Part shown: positions 6,688 to 14,843 of the stretch, piece after piece
Position numbering within the stretch: the first letter of the stretch is position 1
How the letters are laid out: every line of letters starts with the position of its first letter
NCBI GenBank assembly: GCA_045616685.1
Contig: JAZLHF010000009.1
Coordinates: forward strand, 1 to 30,650
DNA from: UBA1764 sp045616685
Lineage (GTDB): Bacteria > Bacillota > Clostridia > Peptostreptococcales > Anaerovoracaceae
Reading direction: 5' to 3'
Length of the DNA stretch: 30,650 nucleotides
The notes under the pieces: model-generated
The model's database searches: none
The model's input: the letters and a program-made list of their open reading frames with translations, nothing else
Told to the model about the DNA's origin: nothing
Translations under genes and position numbers: made by a program

Positions 6688-7461
6688 ATGTTTTATGGCG
6701 TAACAATTATTAATTTAATATTGCTTTGCATCGCAATGTTTGCTGCCGGTTTTGTTGATTCCATCGCCGGAGGCGGTGGTTGCATCTCATTGCCAGCGTA
6801 TCTGCTCGTAGGCCTTCCAACCCACGTAGCCTTTGCTTGTAACAAAACAAGCGCATGTCTTGGTACGAGTGTTGCGACATATAAATACATCAAATCAGGA
6901 AACATAAACATCAAAGTAACTCTGATAAGCGCAGTCTGTGGCATCATTGGATCGAACATCGCAGCGCATATTATCTTTGCACTCGATGCTGTAGTCTTTC
7001 AAAAGATTATCATTTGCGTGACTCCATTTGCCGCGTTGTTTCTGATTTTAAAAAAAGACTTTGGCTCGGAAGACGCGTTTGATACGATTTCTGTAGGCAA
7101 AGTTTGGATTGTATCAATTATTACCGGTCTTGTCCTTGGACTTTACGATGGCATTGTTGGCCCAGGTACAGGCACGTTCGCAATCATGGTTTTCGCGAGC
7201 GTCCTTAGATTTGATTTAAAGACTGCAAGCGGAAACGCAAAACTGTTAAACTTCTGTACTGGGCTTGGATCAGCAATCCACTATGTTACAGTTGGAGCAG
7301 TCATTTGGCCACTTGTTGCTCTTACGGCAAGTAGCAATATTTTGGGAAACTATATCGGATCGAACTTAGCAATCAAAAAAGGCGCGCCATTCATTCGCAT
7401 CATGATGTTTATCGCAGTCCTCATTCTTCTTGCTAAACTTGCGTATGACGTATTTGCATAA
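6688..7461 (+). CDS. TSUP (TauE/SafE) family permease
   Basis: 257 residues with about eight hydrophobic spans and the two internal repeats of this family. The first repeat opens with F-V-D-S-I-A-G-G-G-G and N-K-T-S-A-C-L-G-T; the second with G-L-Y-D-G-I-V-G-P-G-T-G-T and N-A-K-L-L-N-F-C-T. Members move sulfite, sulfonates or other small organic acids across the membrane; the substrate here is unknown. The ATG at 6688 gives the first membrane span the expected length. It lies at the predicted transcription start, with GGGGA immediately before it and no room for a normal ribosome-binding site. The stop is directly followed by the start of the AddB-like gene, so the two are translationally coupled. 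Confidence 0.9.
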   Translation: MFYGVTIINLILLCIAMFAAGFVDSIAGGGGCISLPAYLLVGLPTHVAFACNKTSACLGTSVATYKYIKSGNINIKVTLISAVCGIIGSNIAAHIIFALDAVVFQKIIICVTPFAALFLILKKDFGSEDAFDTISVGKVWIVSIITGLVLGLYDGIVGPGTGTFAIMVFASVLRFDLKTASGNAKLLNFCTGLGSAIHYVTVGAVIWPLVALTASSNILGNYIGSNLAIKKGAPFIRIMMFIAVLILLAKLAYDVFA

Positions 7462-10401
7462 ATGAAATTTGATCAAGAGCTTTTCAACAAAATAGAAGAA
7501 AGTAAAGCCTCTTTGAAGCTTTTAATTGTGCCGGCTCAGCTGACCTTGTCCGCCGAAACCGCTGCTTTTAATGCGACCAAAAAAGAAGGCTTCTTTGATC
7601 TGCAGATTATGTCTGGCAACAAGCTTCGTGCTGAAATTCTAAATAAGACAGGGTCTCCTCTCGAAATCCCAATCACAACCCTTGGCCGCAGAATGATACT
7701 TAGAAAATGCGCTAAAGAAGCTAATCTTGAGCTTTACTCAAAGCTTTGTGGCAGCGACGATTTTCTTTCTTCTGCAGCAGATTTTATTGTTCAATCAAAG
7801 CAGAATAATAAAGAAGTGGTTGATGTTTCGGAAGAACTTCCAACTTTATTAAAGCAGAAACTTTCTGACATGAATAAGCTCAGTGCGTTATATAAATCTT
7901 ACATGTCAGGTAAATATATCGATTCAGAAGACGGCCTTACATTCGCAACATCAAAAGTGGGGGAGTGCGATTTTATCAAGCAATCAGAAATTTGGTTTGT
8001 TGGGTTTTATTCATTTACAAAGCATGAAAAAGAATTTCTGAAAGCACTTGATGAAAATAGTTTTGGTTGCCACGTGATCTTATCAAATCCAAAAGAAGAA
8101 TTTCCTGTAACACTTCAGCCCGTCATTGTTGCTGATAGCGCATACGACGAAGCAATTAAAGTTGCTGCTGAAATTCTTCGTCTTATTAGAGAAGAAAATT
8201 ACACAGCAGAGGACATTATGATTCTTTCTGCTGATGTAAACAGCGATGCCGCAAATTTCAAACGCATATTTGAAAGCCTTGGTATTCCAACATACATCGA
8301 CGAAAAGCGTAGTATTATGCACATTGATGCTGCTTCCAAGATTGTGAATCTTCTTGATATGGCTGCAGACGGCTTTATGGCTCATAGCGTCGTTCAGTTC
8401 GTTGATAACGATGATTTCACCAATTATGTAAAGACCTATCATATCAAGGGAAAGGCTTTTCTTGAGAAATTCAAGTACGGCGGAGACAAAAAGATTAAAG
8501 CCGAAATCGCACGTGATGAATTTACTGCTTTAGTAAGCGGTTTTTTTGAAAGTTTTGAAGCTGCAAAGACTGTTCGTGAAAAGAGCATGGCACTTTACAC
8601 TTTCCTCGTTGATACAATGCATATGCCACGGGCGCTTGAAGAAAGAGCAATTGAGCTTGCAGGTCTTGGCTACACAGAAAATTCAGAAGAACTTGCTCAG
8701 GCTTGGGCTGTAATCGTAGAAATTTTAGATCAAACAGTAGAACTTCTTGGCGATGAAACTTTATCAAACGAAGAATATCGCGATGTAATTAAGAATGCAT
8801 TTAAAGATGTTAAAATTGGGCTGCTTCCTCAAAAGACGGGCTGCATTCAGATTGGCGATTTATATAGAAGTAAGGCTTACGGAATTAAAGCTTTGTTCAT
8901 CACATCATTTAATGACAGCCGTGTTCCAAGAAAAGTTAGCGCAAGCGGCATCTTAAGCGATGATGAAATAGAAAAACTTGCCAAGGATGGAGTCGCACTT
9001 TGCAAATCATATGATCAGCTTGCCAAAGAAGATAAGATGATGCTGTACGAAGCCATGGAGGCTCCGGCAGAAAAATTATATTTTAGCTATGCATTGACCG
9101 ATGCGAGTGAAGAAGATCAAAAACCATCATACTTAATCGCAGATTTGCCAGTTCAAAAAGAAGAGGACAGTGCAAAAATCTTTACTTTAGAAGAACTTGT
9201 CGAAAGACTTAGACTTTTTAAAAGCGATGGCAAAGAATTGGATAATACATGGCAGGCGGTAGCAAATAAGCTGTCTGGTACTGATAGATACAAAGCTGCA
9301 GCAAAGGGGCTTTTGTACAAGAACGAACGAGAAGTCTTAAGCAAGGATGCAGCAGAAAAAGTTCTTAAGGCAAACGTGGTAAGCCCATCAGGATTAGAAA
9401 AGTATGCGCTTTGCCCATATCAATACTTCATGGGATACGCTCTTAAGGCAGAAGATTCTGAAGACTTTACAATCCAAAGTAAAGACATAGGAAACATTTA
9501 TCATGAAGTTTTGAATAGACTTTCAAAACATCTTTCATCGGATGGGAAATCTGCAAGGGATGCAAGTTCGCTTTGGCAAACAATTACGGGAGACGAAATA
9601 AAAGAATTCGTTTCAAAGACTGTAGACGAAATTAAAGAAACAGACACAAGCGGCCTCTTTACAAGGAGCTTTGCTGAAGAATATAGAATCGAAAAAACAA
9701 AAGACCGCGCTCTTAAATTTGCGTTTAACATGGTTAAACAGCTAAGGCTTGGTAATGTCGACCAGATTGAAACTGAAAACGCATTTGAATTTGATTTTTA
9801 CGGAAGCAAGATTCATGGTAAAATTGATAGGCTTGACACCACAAAGTTAAGCGATAGAGAGCTTGTCAAGATTATCGATTATAAGTCTGGCAGCAAAGAG
9901 TTTAAACCGGATATGATTGCAAACGGTTTAGACCTGCAACTTATGATTTATCTTGAATATGCAACCAGGAACGGAGCAAAACCAGTCGGCAGTTTTTATT
10001 TTCATATAGAAAACCCTGCCACAGATGCAGATATTGAAAGTTTAGAACTTGAGCAGCTTTCAACAAAGCTTGCCGAAGCAATCGCTGATAAATATAGACT
10101 GGATGGAGCCTTTGTTGCTGACGATTTGGCATTCTCAACGCTTGATAAGACAGTCAGCCTTGGCGAAAAATCGGAAGTTGTAAAAGCAAAGAAAGCTTTA
10201 TCAGAAGCTGAATACGAAGATTTGAGGAATGCATTTAGAGAAAGTCTTGCATCAACCATTTCAAACCTTCAGTCAGGTGATGTTAGCATAAAACCTATTA
10301 AAAAAGGAAATGAGGATATTTCTTGCAAGTATTGTCCATACAGCGCAATATGTAAATTTGATCCTCAGGTTGAGGGTTATACAAGAAGGAGAATTAAATG
10401 A
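7462..10401 (+). CDS. addB: AddB-like PD-(D/E)XK exonuclease subunit
   Basis: 979 residues. The C-terminal nuclease domain is clear: G-K-I-D-R-L-D around D789, and I-I-D-Y-K with D806 and K808. It is framed by an iron-sulfur staple of one upstream cysteine (C651 in A-L-C-P-Y-Q-Y-F) and C955-x2-C958-x5-C964 near the end. That spacing is the AddB pattern. The N-terminal part resembles an inactivated UvrD-like helicase. The expected Walker A (G-x4-G-K-S/T) near the N-terminus is absent; the sequence there is L-I-V-P-A-Q-L-T-L-S. AddB works with AddA to resect double-strand breaks to Chi sites. No addA lies next to it in this window, which is unusual. The ATG directly follows the TSUP stop, and the stop overlaps the ATPase start as ATGA. 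The protein is shorter than typical AddB (about 1150 residues). Confidence 0.82.
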   Translation: MKFDQELFNKIEESKASLKLLIVPAQLTLSAETAAFNATKKEGFFDLQIMSGNKLRAEILNKTGSPLEIPITTLGRRMILRKCAKEANLELYSKLCGSDDFLSSAADFIVQSKQNNKEVVDVSEELPTLLKQKLSDMNKLSALYKSYMSGKYIDSEDGLTFATSKVGECDFIKQSEIWFVGFYSFTKHEKEFLKALDENSFGCHVILSNPKEEFPVTLQPVIVADSAYDEAIKVAAEILRLIREENYTAEDIMILSADVNSDAANFKRIFESLGIPTYIDEKRSIMHIDAASKIVNLLDMAADGFMAHSVVQFVDNDDFTNYVKTYHIKGKAFLEKFKYGGDKKIKAEIARDEFTALVSGFFESFEAAKTVREKSMALYTFLVDTMHMPRALEERAIELAGLGYTENSEELAQAWAVIVEILDQTVELLGDETLSNEEYRDVIKNAFKDVKIGLLPQKTGCIQIGDLYRSKAYGIKALFITSFNDSRVPRKVSASGILSDDEIEKLAKDGVALCKSYDQLAKEDKMMLYEAMEAPAEKLYFSYALTDASEEDQKPSYLIADLPVQKEEDSAKIFTLEELVERLRLFKSDGKELDNTWQAVANKLSGTDRYKAAAKGLLYKNEREVLSKDAAEKVLKANVVSPSGLEKYALCPYQYFMGYALKAEDSEDFTIQSKDIGNIYHEVLNRLSKHLSSDGKSARDASSLWQTITGDEIKEFVSKTVDEIKETDTSGLFTRSFAEEYRIEKTKDRALKFAFNMVKQLRLGNVDQIETENAFEFDFYGSKIHGKIDRLDTTKLSDRELVKIIDYKSGSKEFKPDMIANGLDLQLMIYLEYATRNGAKPVGSFYFHIENPATDADIESLELEQLSTKLAEAIADKYRLDGAFVADDLAFSTLDKTVSLGEKSEVVKAKKALSEAEYEDLRNAFRESLASTISNLQSGDVSIKPIKKGNEDISCKYCPYSAICKFDPQVEGYTRRRIK

Positions 10402-12143
10402 TTAAGTTAATTATTTGGTTAGTGATTTACCTAATCATTGCAAAGAACATACTTAAAGAAGCAGCAGAAAATATTATTCATGGAGAAATCTTCGATGAGA
10501 ATTTTTTGATGTGCGTTGCATCTATTGGTTCATTTATAATAGGAGAATATGATGAAGCGGTAATGGTAATGCTTCTTTATAGAATCGGTGAATGGCTCGA
10601 GGATAAAGCAGTTGATAGAAGTAGAGATTCTATCGGAAATCTCATGGACATCAGACCCGATTATGCAAACCTTGGCAATCAGAAAGTCGATCCAAGAGAT
10701 CTTCACCTTGATGATATCATTACTATCAAGCCTGGCGAAAGAGTTCCAGTAGATTGCATCGTAACTGAAGGAGCATCTCGTATTGACGCCGCAGCCTTAA
10801 CAGGCGAAGCACTTCCTGTTGATGCAACAGTCGGAAGTGAACTGTATTCTGGCAGCATCAATCTTGATGGGCTTCTTACCGCGCGCGTTCTTAAATGCGC
10901 AGACGAATCAACTGCAAGCAGGATCTTAAAGCTCGTAGAAGAGTCAGCCGACAACAAGGCAAAAGCAGAGAACTTTATCACAAAATTTGCGAAAGTATAT
11001 ACTCCAGTCGTATGCGCTATGGCACTTATTTGTGCAATCGTTCCACCAATTCTTGGCTTTGGGGTCTGGAAAGTTTGGATCTATAGAGCTTTGACCTTCC
11101 TCGTAATTTCCTGCCCATGCGCACTTGTAATTTCAATTCCGCTTGCATTCTTTGGCGGAATCGGCGGAGCATCTCGTAAGGGAATTCTTATCAAAGGCGG
11201 TAATTATCTAGAAACGCTTTCAAAAGCAGATACAGTTGTATTTGATAAGACAGGAACATTAACTCGCGGAGTATTTAAAGTAGTTGCTGTTCATCCATAT
11301 GATTGCGACGAAGAAAAACTTTTAGAGCTTGCAACCCTTTCGGAAAGCTTCAGCAATCACCCAATCGCACGATCGCTTGCCGATGCGTATGGGAAGGCTC
11401 CGGATAAATCAAGAGTCAGCGAATTTAGAGAAATTGCAGGAAAAGGAGTCCTCGCAAAGGTTGACGGTCAGCACGTTGCCGCAGGAAATCGCAAGATCAT
11501 GGAGTACGTCGGATGTGATTATCATGACTGCGAGCACCCTGGTACAAGAGTTCATGTTGCTCTTGGCGGACGATACATGGGACACGTCATCATCAGCGAT
11601 GAAATTAAAGAAGATGCTGCCCAAGCAATCTCAAATCTTAAGGCAAACGGAATTAATACAGTAATGCTTACTGGCGATAAGGAAAACATCGCAATCGAGA
11701 CTGCAAAAGAGCTTGGCATCAAAGAATACAAGAGCGAACTAATGCCAGAGGACAAAGTTAATATTGTCGAGAAAATGCTCGAAGAAAAGAAAGACACAAA
11801 GACCAAGCTGGCCTTTGTTGGTGATGGAATTAATGATGCACCAGTCCTTACAAGGGCAGATGTTGGGATCGCAATGGGCGCTATGGGCTCGGCTGCCGCA
11901 GTCGAAGCTGCAGATATCGTCCTTATGAACGACCATCCAAGCGACGTTGCTCTGGCAGTTCGTCATTCAAAGCGCGTCATGAAGATTATCTATGAAGATA
12001 TCGGATTCAGCCTTGGCATTAAAGTTGTCGTTCTAATCGCATCGGCCTTAGGGTATTCTCCAATGTGGCTTGCAGTCTTTGCCGATACCGGAGTTTGTAT
12101 GATTGCGATACTTAACTCGATGAGGGCGTTAAAATTAAAGTAA
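10398..12143 (+). CDS. heavy-metal P1B-type ATPase
   Basis: 581 residues. It has the metal-binding membrane motif C239-P-C241 in I-S-C-P-C-A-L-V-I-S, the phosphorylation site D283-K-T-G-T-L-T, an H-P locking motif in S-N-H-P-I-A, M-L-T-G-D-K, and G-D-G-I-N-D-A-P. The segment around C-P-C and the last span F-A-D-T-G-V-C-M-I-A-I-L-N resemble zinc/cadmium/cobalt exporters (ZntA/CadA-like) more than copper pumps. There is no N-terminal heavy-metal-associated domain. The protein begins with a single hydrophobic segment before E-I-F-D-E-N-F-L-M, where relatives usually have a pair, so it may lack the first membrane helix. The start overlaps the AddB stop (ATGA). It would export a divalent metal at the cost of ATP. 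Confidence 0.9.
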   Translation: MIKLIIWLVIYLIIAKNILKEAAENIIHGEIFDENFLMCVASIGSFIIGEYDEAVMVMLLYRIGEWLEDKAVDRSRDSIGNLMDIRPDYANLGNQKVDPRDLHLDDIITIKPGERVPVDCIVTEGASRIDAAALTGEALPVDATVGSELYSGSINLDGLLTARVLKCADESTASRILKLVEESADNKAKAENFITKFAKVYTPVVCAMALICAIVPPILGFGVWKVWIYRALTFLVISCPCALVISIPLAFFGGIGGASRKGILIKGGNYLETLSKADTVVFDKTGTLTRGVFKVVAVHPYDCDEEKLLELATLSESFSNHPIARSLADAYGKAPDKSRVSEFREIAGKGVLAKVDGQHVAAGNRKIMEYVGCDYHDCEHPGTRVHVALGGRYMGHVIISDEIKEDAAQAISNLKANGINTVMLTGDKENIAIETAKELGIKEYKSELMPEDKVNIVEKMLEEKKDTKTKLAFVGDGINDAPVLTRADVGIAMGAMGSAAAVEAADIVLMNDHPSDVALAVRHSKRVMKIIYEDIGFSLGIKVVVLIASALGYSPMWLAVFADTGVCMIAILNSMRALKLK

Positions 12144-12152
12144 ATATCCTTA

Positions 12153-12187
12153 AAGGCGGGATGGAAATGTCCATTCCGCCTTATTTT
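12153..12187 (+). terminator. Rho-independent terminator
   Basis: 13-bp stem AAGGCGGGATGGA/TCCATTCCGCCTT (12153-12165 with 12170-12182) with one G-T pair, AATG loop, then ATTTTT. It ends the TSUP-addB-ATPase operon. Confidence 0.92.
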
Positions 12188-12200
12188 TACGCTATTTTAC

Positions 12201-12229
12201 TTGCTTAATGGATATATTATGGATATAAT
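12201..12229 (+). promoter_or_regulatory. promoter of the XRE gene
   Basis: TTGCTT at 12201-12206, 17-bp spacer, TATAAT at 12224-12229. It places transcription start near 12236 and rules out an upstream start codon at 12201 for the following gene. Confidence 0.7.
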
Positions 12230-12248
12230 ATGGTTAGAAAGGCGAAAA

Positions 12249-12563
12249 ATGACTATAACCGAGATGAACAAAAGAAGAGCTGAATTGGGCTATACATATG
12301 AAATGGTAGCTCAGCTTTCTGGTGTGCCAAAAAGCACTGTTCAGAAGGTTTTAGGCGGAATCACAGCTTTCCCGCACAGGGCAACTTTGGCTGCTTTAGA
12401 GCGAGTTTTTGCGCCTTCAAGCATGCATGTACTGGTAGCTCAAGAGAAAGTCTCGGGCGCTAAAGAGTGCTGGGTCGTTGATCCTGAAAATCAAAGGGTG
12501 CTTTTGTATAATTTTGAGGATGACGAGATGGTACCAAAAGTGTTCAAAATGCTTGAAATTTAG
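12249..12563 (+). CDS. small XRE-family protein with remnant Uma2 tail
   Basis: 104 residues from the ATG at 12249, which follows AAAGG and lies just downstream of the promoter. Residues about 4-57 form an XRE/Cro helix-turn-helix: L-G-Y-T-Y-E-M-V-A-Q-L-S-G-V-P-K-S-T-V-Q-K-V. The last 30 residues, K-E-C-W-V-V-D-P-E-N-Q-R-V-L-L-Y-N-F-E, look like the C-terminal strand pair of the Uma2 (DUF820) endonuclease family (typical E-Y-W-I-V-D-P-x3-R-V). Clostridial Uma2 proteins sometimes carry an N-terminal XRE domain, so this gene looks like such a fusion with about 130 residues of nuclease core deleted in frame. It may be a decayed gene or a DNA-binding remnant that kept a function. The frame is intact and it has its own promoter. 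Confidence 0.75.
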   Translation: MTITEMNKRRAELGYTYEMVAQLSGVPKSTVQKVLGGITAFPHRATLAALERVFAPSSMHVLVAQEKVSGAKECWVVDPENQRVLLYNFEDDEMVPKVFKMLEI

Positions 12564-12571
12564 GGTATAAT
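12543..12571 (+). promoter_or_regulatory. promoter of the coiled-coil / scpAB / pckA operon
   Basis: TTCAAA at 12543-12548, 17-bp spacer, TATAAT at 12566-12571. The -35 lies inside the end of the XRE gene. No terminator is seen from here to 20603, so this could drive an 8-kb transcript. Confidence 0.6.
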
Positions 12572-12595
12572 TAAAGTTCAGGTGTAGAGGAACCA

Positions 12596-14422
12596 ATGCA
12601 AGAAGACGATTTATTAAAAAAACTAAATGAGGACATAGAAGAATTGTCTCAAATGGAAGAAGTTGACGTCTTAAAAGATTTCGATTACGACATCTTTGAT
12701 AGGATGAAGGTCAACGCTTCCGCGCCAGAAAAAGCGACTGCTCAGCCAGAGTCTGACGTAGCCGTCGATTTTCGCATTGCAAAAAAACTTGCCCAGGCTG
12801 AATCTCGAAAAGTAAGAGCGAAAGCAGTAGCTACGGCAAAAGAAGTAGAAAATGTTGTCGAAAAGGAAAAGAGGCGTAAAGCTTTAGAAGCAGAAAAACT
12901 TGCAGAAGAACTTCAGCAAGAAAGACTTGAAGCAGAACGCCGTGCTGAAGAGGCTATGGCCCAAAGCACTATGGCCGTAGAAAAATCTGCAGAGCTTGCA
13001 AGAATCGAAAGTGAAAAGGCCGAGAAGGCAATGAAGGCTGCGGCTGAATCTGCATCACGTGTTAACACAGGGCTTCTTGAAGTCGAACAACACGAAAGAG
13101 AAAAAAAAGAAAAAGAAAAACTTGAACAGTTCGCAAGTGCTGGCAAGGAATTCTTTAAGAATATAAAACAATCAATTGAAGATGCTGTAAAGGAAGACAG
13201 ACAAGCGAGCGGAGAAATTGAAACAGAAATAGCTCCAAAGATTGTTAAAGAGCAGCCAGTTGAAGTTATTTCTCGAAAAGCACGTAAGGCTAGTGAGAAG
13301 AAACAGGAAAAGCATTGCAACTTTATTGCCGGAGTTCTCGCGTTCTTCGCATGGCTTAAGCACAATCAAATTGTTTACTGGCAAAGCTGGAAGCTTATCA
13401 TCGCGGAAGATAAACAGAATAAAAAAGATCGCCGCGAAAGATATGAAGCTAAGCGTCAGGTAAGAGAGGCAGTTTGCAGCGTTAAACGTGCAAAGCGTGA
13501 TGAGCAAAGGCGTATCGCGTCTGAAAGAAAACATGCTCTTGCAGAAAATAAACGTAAAGAAGCAATCAGAAGACACGAGCGTCGGCAAAACGAAAAAGTT
13601 ATTGAGGCCCGCGCAGAAGCAATTAGAAACGCGAGAGCTCAGCGCGAAATTGCTGCCAAGGAAGAGCAAAAGAAAGTTCTTCAAAATCTGCGTGATGAAA
13701 TTAGAAAGCTTGAACAAGATCTTGCTGAAACAAAGACTCGTATTGAAGCTGAACGTCAGGCCGAGATTGCAAGAATAGAAAAAGAACGCAAGGGCGAGCT
13801 TGAAATTGCAATTGCAGAAGTTGATCGTATTGAAGCAGAACGCCGCGCAGCAATTGCAAAGATTGTGGCAGAGACTAATGCAGAAAGGCGTCAGATTGAA
13901 GCTGAACTTTCGAGCAATTTAAGCAAAGAAGAATTCCAAAACAAACTTGCAGAAGAAGAGTTTAAACTTAATGATGCAGCAGAAAAGCGCAAGCTTGAAT
14001 CTGAATTCAAAGCCGAAGTTCTTCGCATCGATTCGGACAAACGCTTAAGTGCGCTTCAGCAGAGCGAAGCCGTTGCAAAAGAAGAAGCAAACGCTAAATA
14101 TAATAAAGAAATTGAAGCTGCGCAAGCAAAAGCAGAAGAAGCTCGCAGAATCGCAGAGGCTGAAGCAGAGCGTAAAGCTCTGGCAGCAAGAGAAAAAGAA
14201 AAACAACTTGCACGAAGCGTTAAGAAGAAATCCAAGTTTGCTCTTGGATTTGGCAAAGCATATTTCTCTTGGGCTGTGGTTTGGGATCAACTTGAAGAAG
14301 AGCGATTCTTAAAGAAAATGGACAGGCGCAGTGCAAGGAATAACAAGAAAACACAAAAATTAAATGCCAAAAAAATTAGAGAAAACCAATGTAATGCGAA
14401 CATTGGATCAGAAGAAAATTGA
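12596..14422 (+). CDS. long Ala/Glu/Lys-rich coiled-coil protein, function unknown
   Basis: 608 residues. An acidic N-terminus (M-Q-E-D-D-L-L-K-K-L) is followed by long charged helices with heptad-like spacing, roughly residues 60-215 and 275-535, rich in A, E, K and R. Two short aromatic, hydrophobic clusters interrupt them: residues 243-269 (F-I-A-G-V-L-A-F-F-A-W-L then Y-W-Q-S-W) and 548-563 (F-A-L-G-F-G-K-A-Y-F-S-W-A-V-V-W). Each is preceded by lysine-rich sequence and followed by charged K/R/D-rich sequence, as if a membrane- or partner-binding module were used twice. Neither cluster is a convincing membrane span. No signal peptide is visible, so it should act in the cytoplasm or on the inner membrane face, perhaps as a scaffold or filament. 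I do not recognise the family. Its end overlaps the next gene by 59 bp in another frame. Confidence 0.85.
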   Translation: MQEDDLLKKLNEDIEELSQMEEVDVLKDFDYDIFDRMKVNASAPEKATAQPESDVAVDFRIAKKLAQAESRKVRAKAVATAKEVENVVEKEKRRKALEAEKLAEELQQERLEAERRAEEAMAQSTMAVEKSAELARIESEKAEKAMKAAAESASRVNTGLLEVEQHEREKKEKEKLEQFASAGKEFFKNIKQSIEDAVKEDRQASGEIETEIAPKIVKEQPVEVISRKARKASEKKQEKHCNFIAGVLAFFAWLKHNQIVYWQSWKLIIAEDKQNKKDRRERYEAKRQVREAVCSVKRAKRDEQRRIASERKHALAENKRKEAIRRHERRQNEKVIEARAEAIRNARAQREIAAKEEQKKVLQNLRDEIRKLEQDLAETKTRIEAERQAEIARIEKERKGELEIAIAEVDRIEAERRAAIAKIVAETNAERRQIEAELSSNLSKEEFQNKLAEEEFKLNDAAEKRKLESEFKAEVLRIDSDKRLSALQQSEAVAKEEANAKYNKEIEAAQAKAEEARRIAEAEAERKALAAREKEKQLARSVKKKSKFALGFGKAYFSWAVVWDQLEEERFLKKMDRRSARNNKKTQKLNAKKIRENQCNANIGSEEN

Positions 14423-14843
14423 ACATAAAGAATATGACTACGGCGTCTATGAAGCTTTAAGTGGAGTAGAAGTTGCAAAGATTCTTAGCATTGAAGAAGA
14501 GCGCGTATTTAAAACTTTAGTTACTCAAGGAGCAAGTAAAGAATATTATGTGTTCGTGATTCCAGTTGCAGAAGAGCTTGATCTTAAGAAGGCCGCCAAG
14601 GCTGTTTCTGAAAAGAGCATTGCGATGATTAAGAGCAAGGATTTATTAGGGCTTACTGGATATATTCATGGTGGATGTTCCCCAATCGGCATGAAAAAGC
14701 AATTCAAAACTGTTGTTGATGAGACGGCAGAACTTTGGGATTCAATTGTTTTTAGTGCTGGGAAAATTGGCTATCAGGTTGAGATGCCACTTGATTCGTT
14801 AAAGTTGGTTTGCCCACTTAGCATAGCAGACATTACAGTATAG
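14364..14843 (+). CDS. ybaK: YbaK/EbsC-family Cys-tRNA(Pro) deacylase
   Basis: 159 residues. The N-terminus K-T-N-V-M-R-T-L-D-Q-K-K-I is typical of YbaK proteins and supports the start at 14364 even though it overlaps the upstream gene by 59 bp and lacks a clear ribosome-binding site; a methionine at 14397 is the alternative. The conserved lysine K50 in V-F-K-T-L-V, the D-L-K-K-A-A-K-A-V segment, and G-Y-I-H-G-G-C-S-P-I-G match the family. The enzyme clears cysteine mischarged on tRNA-Pro by prolyl-tRNA synthetase. Translation is probably coupled to the coiled-coil gene upstream and to the fusion gene that starts directly after its stop. Confidence 0.88.
   Translation: MPKKLEKTNVMRTLDQKKIEHKEYDYGVYEALSGVEVAKILSIEEERVFKTLVTQGASKEYYVFVIPVAEELDLKKAAKAVSEKSIAMIKSKDLLGLTGYIHGGCSPIGMKKQFKTVVDETAELWDSIVFSAGKIGYQVEMPLDSLKLVCPLSIADITV

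Noticed and set aside
12913..13717. Long antisense open frames opposite the coiled-coil gene
   Set aside because: They are by-products of the skewed A/G-rich codon use of the + strand gene; they have serine/phenylalanine-rich nonsense composition and no ribosome-binding sites.
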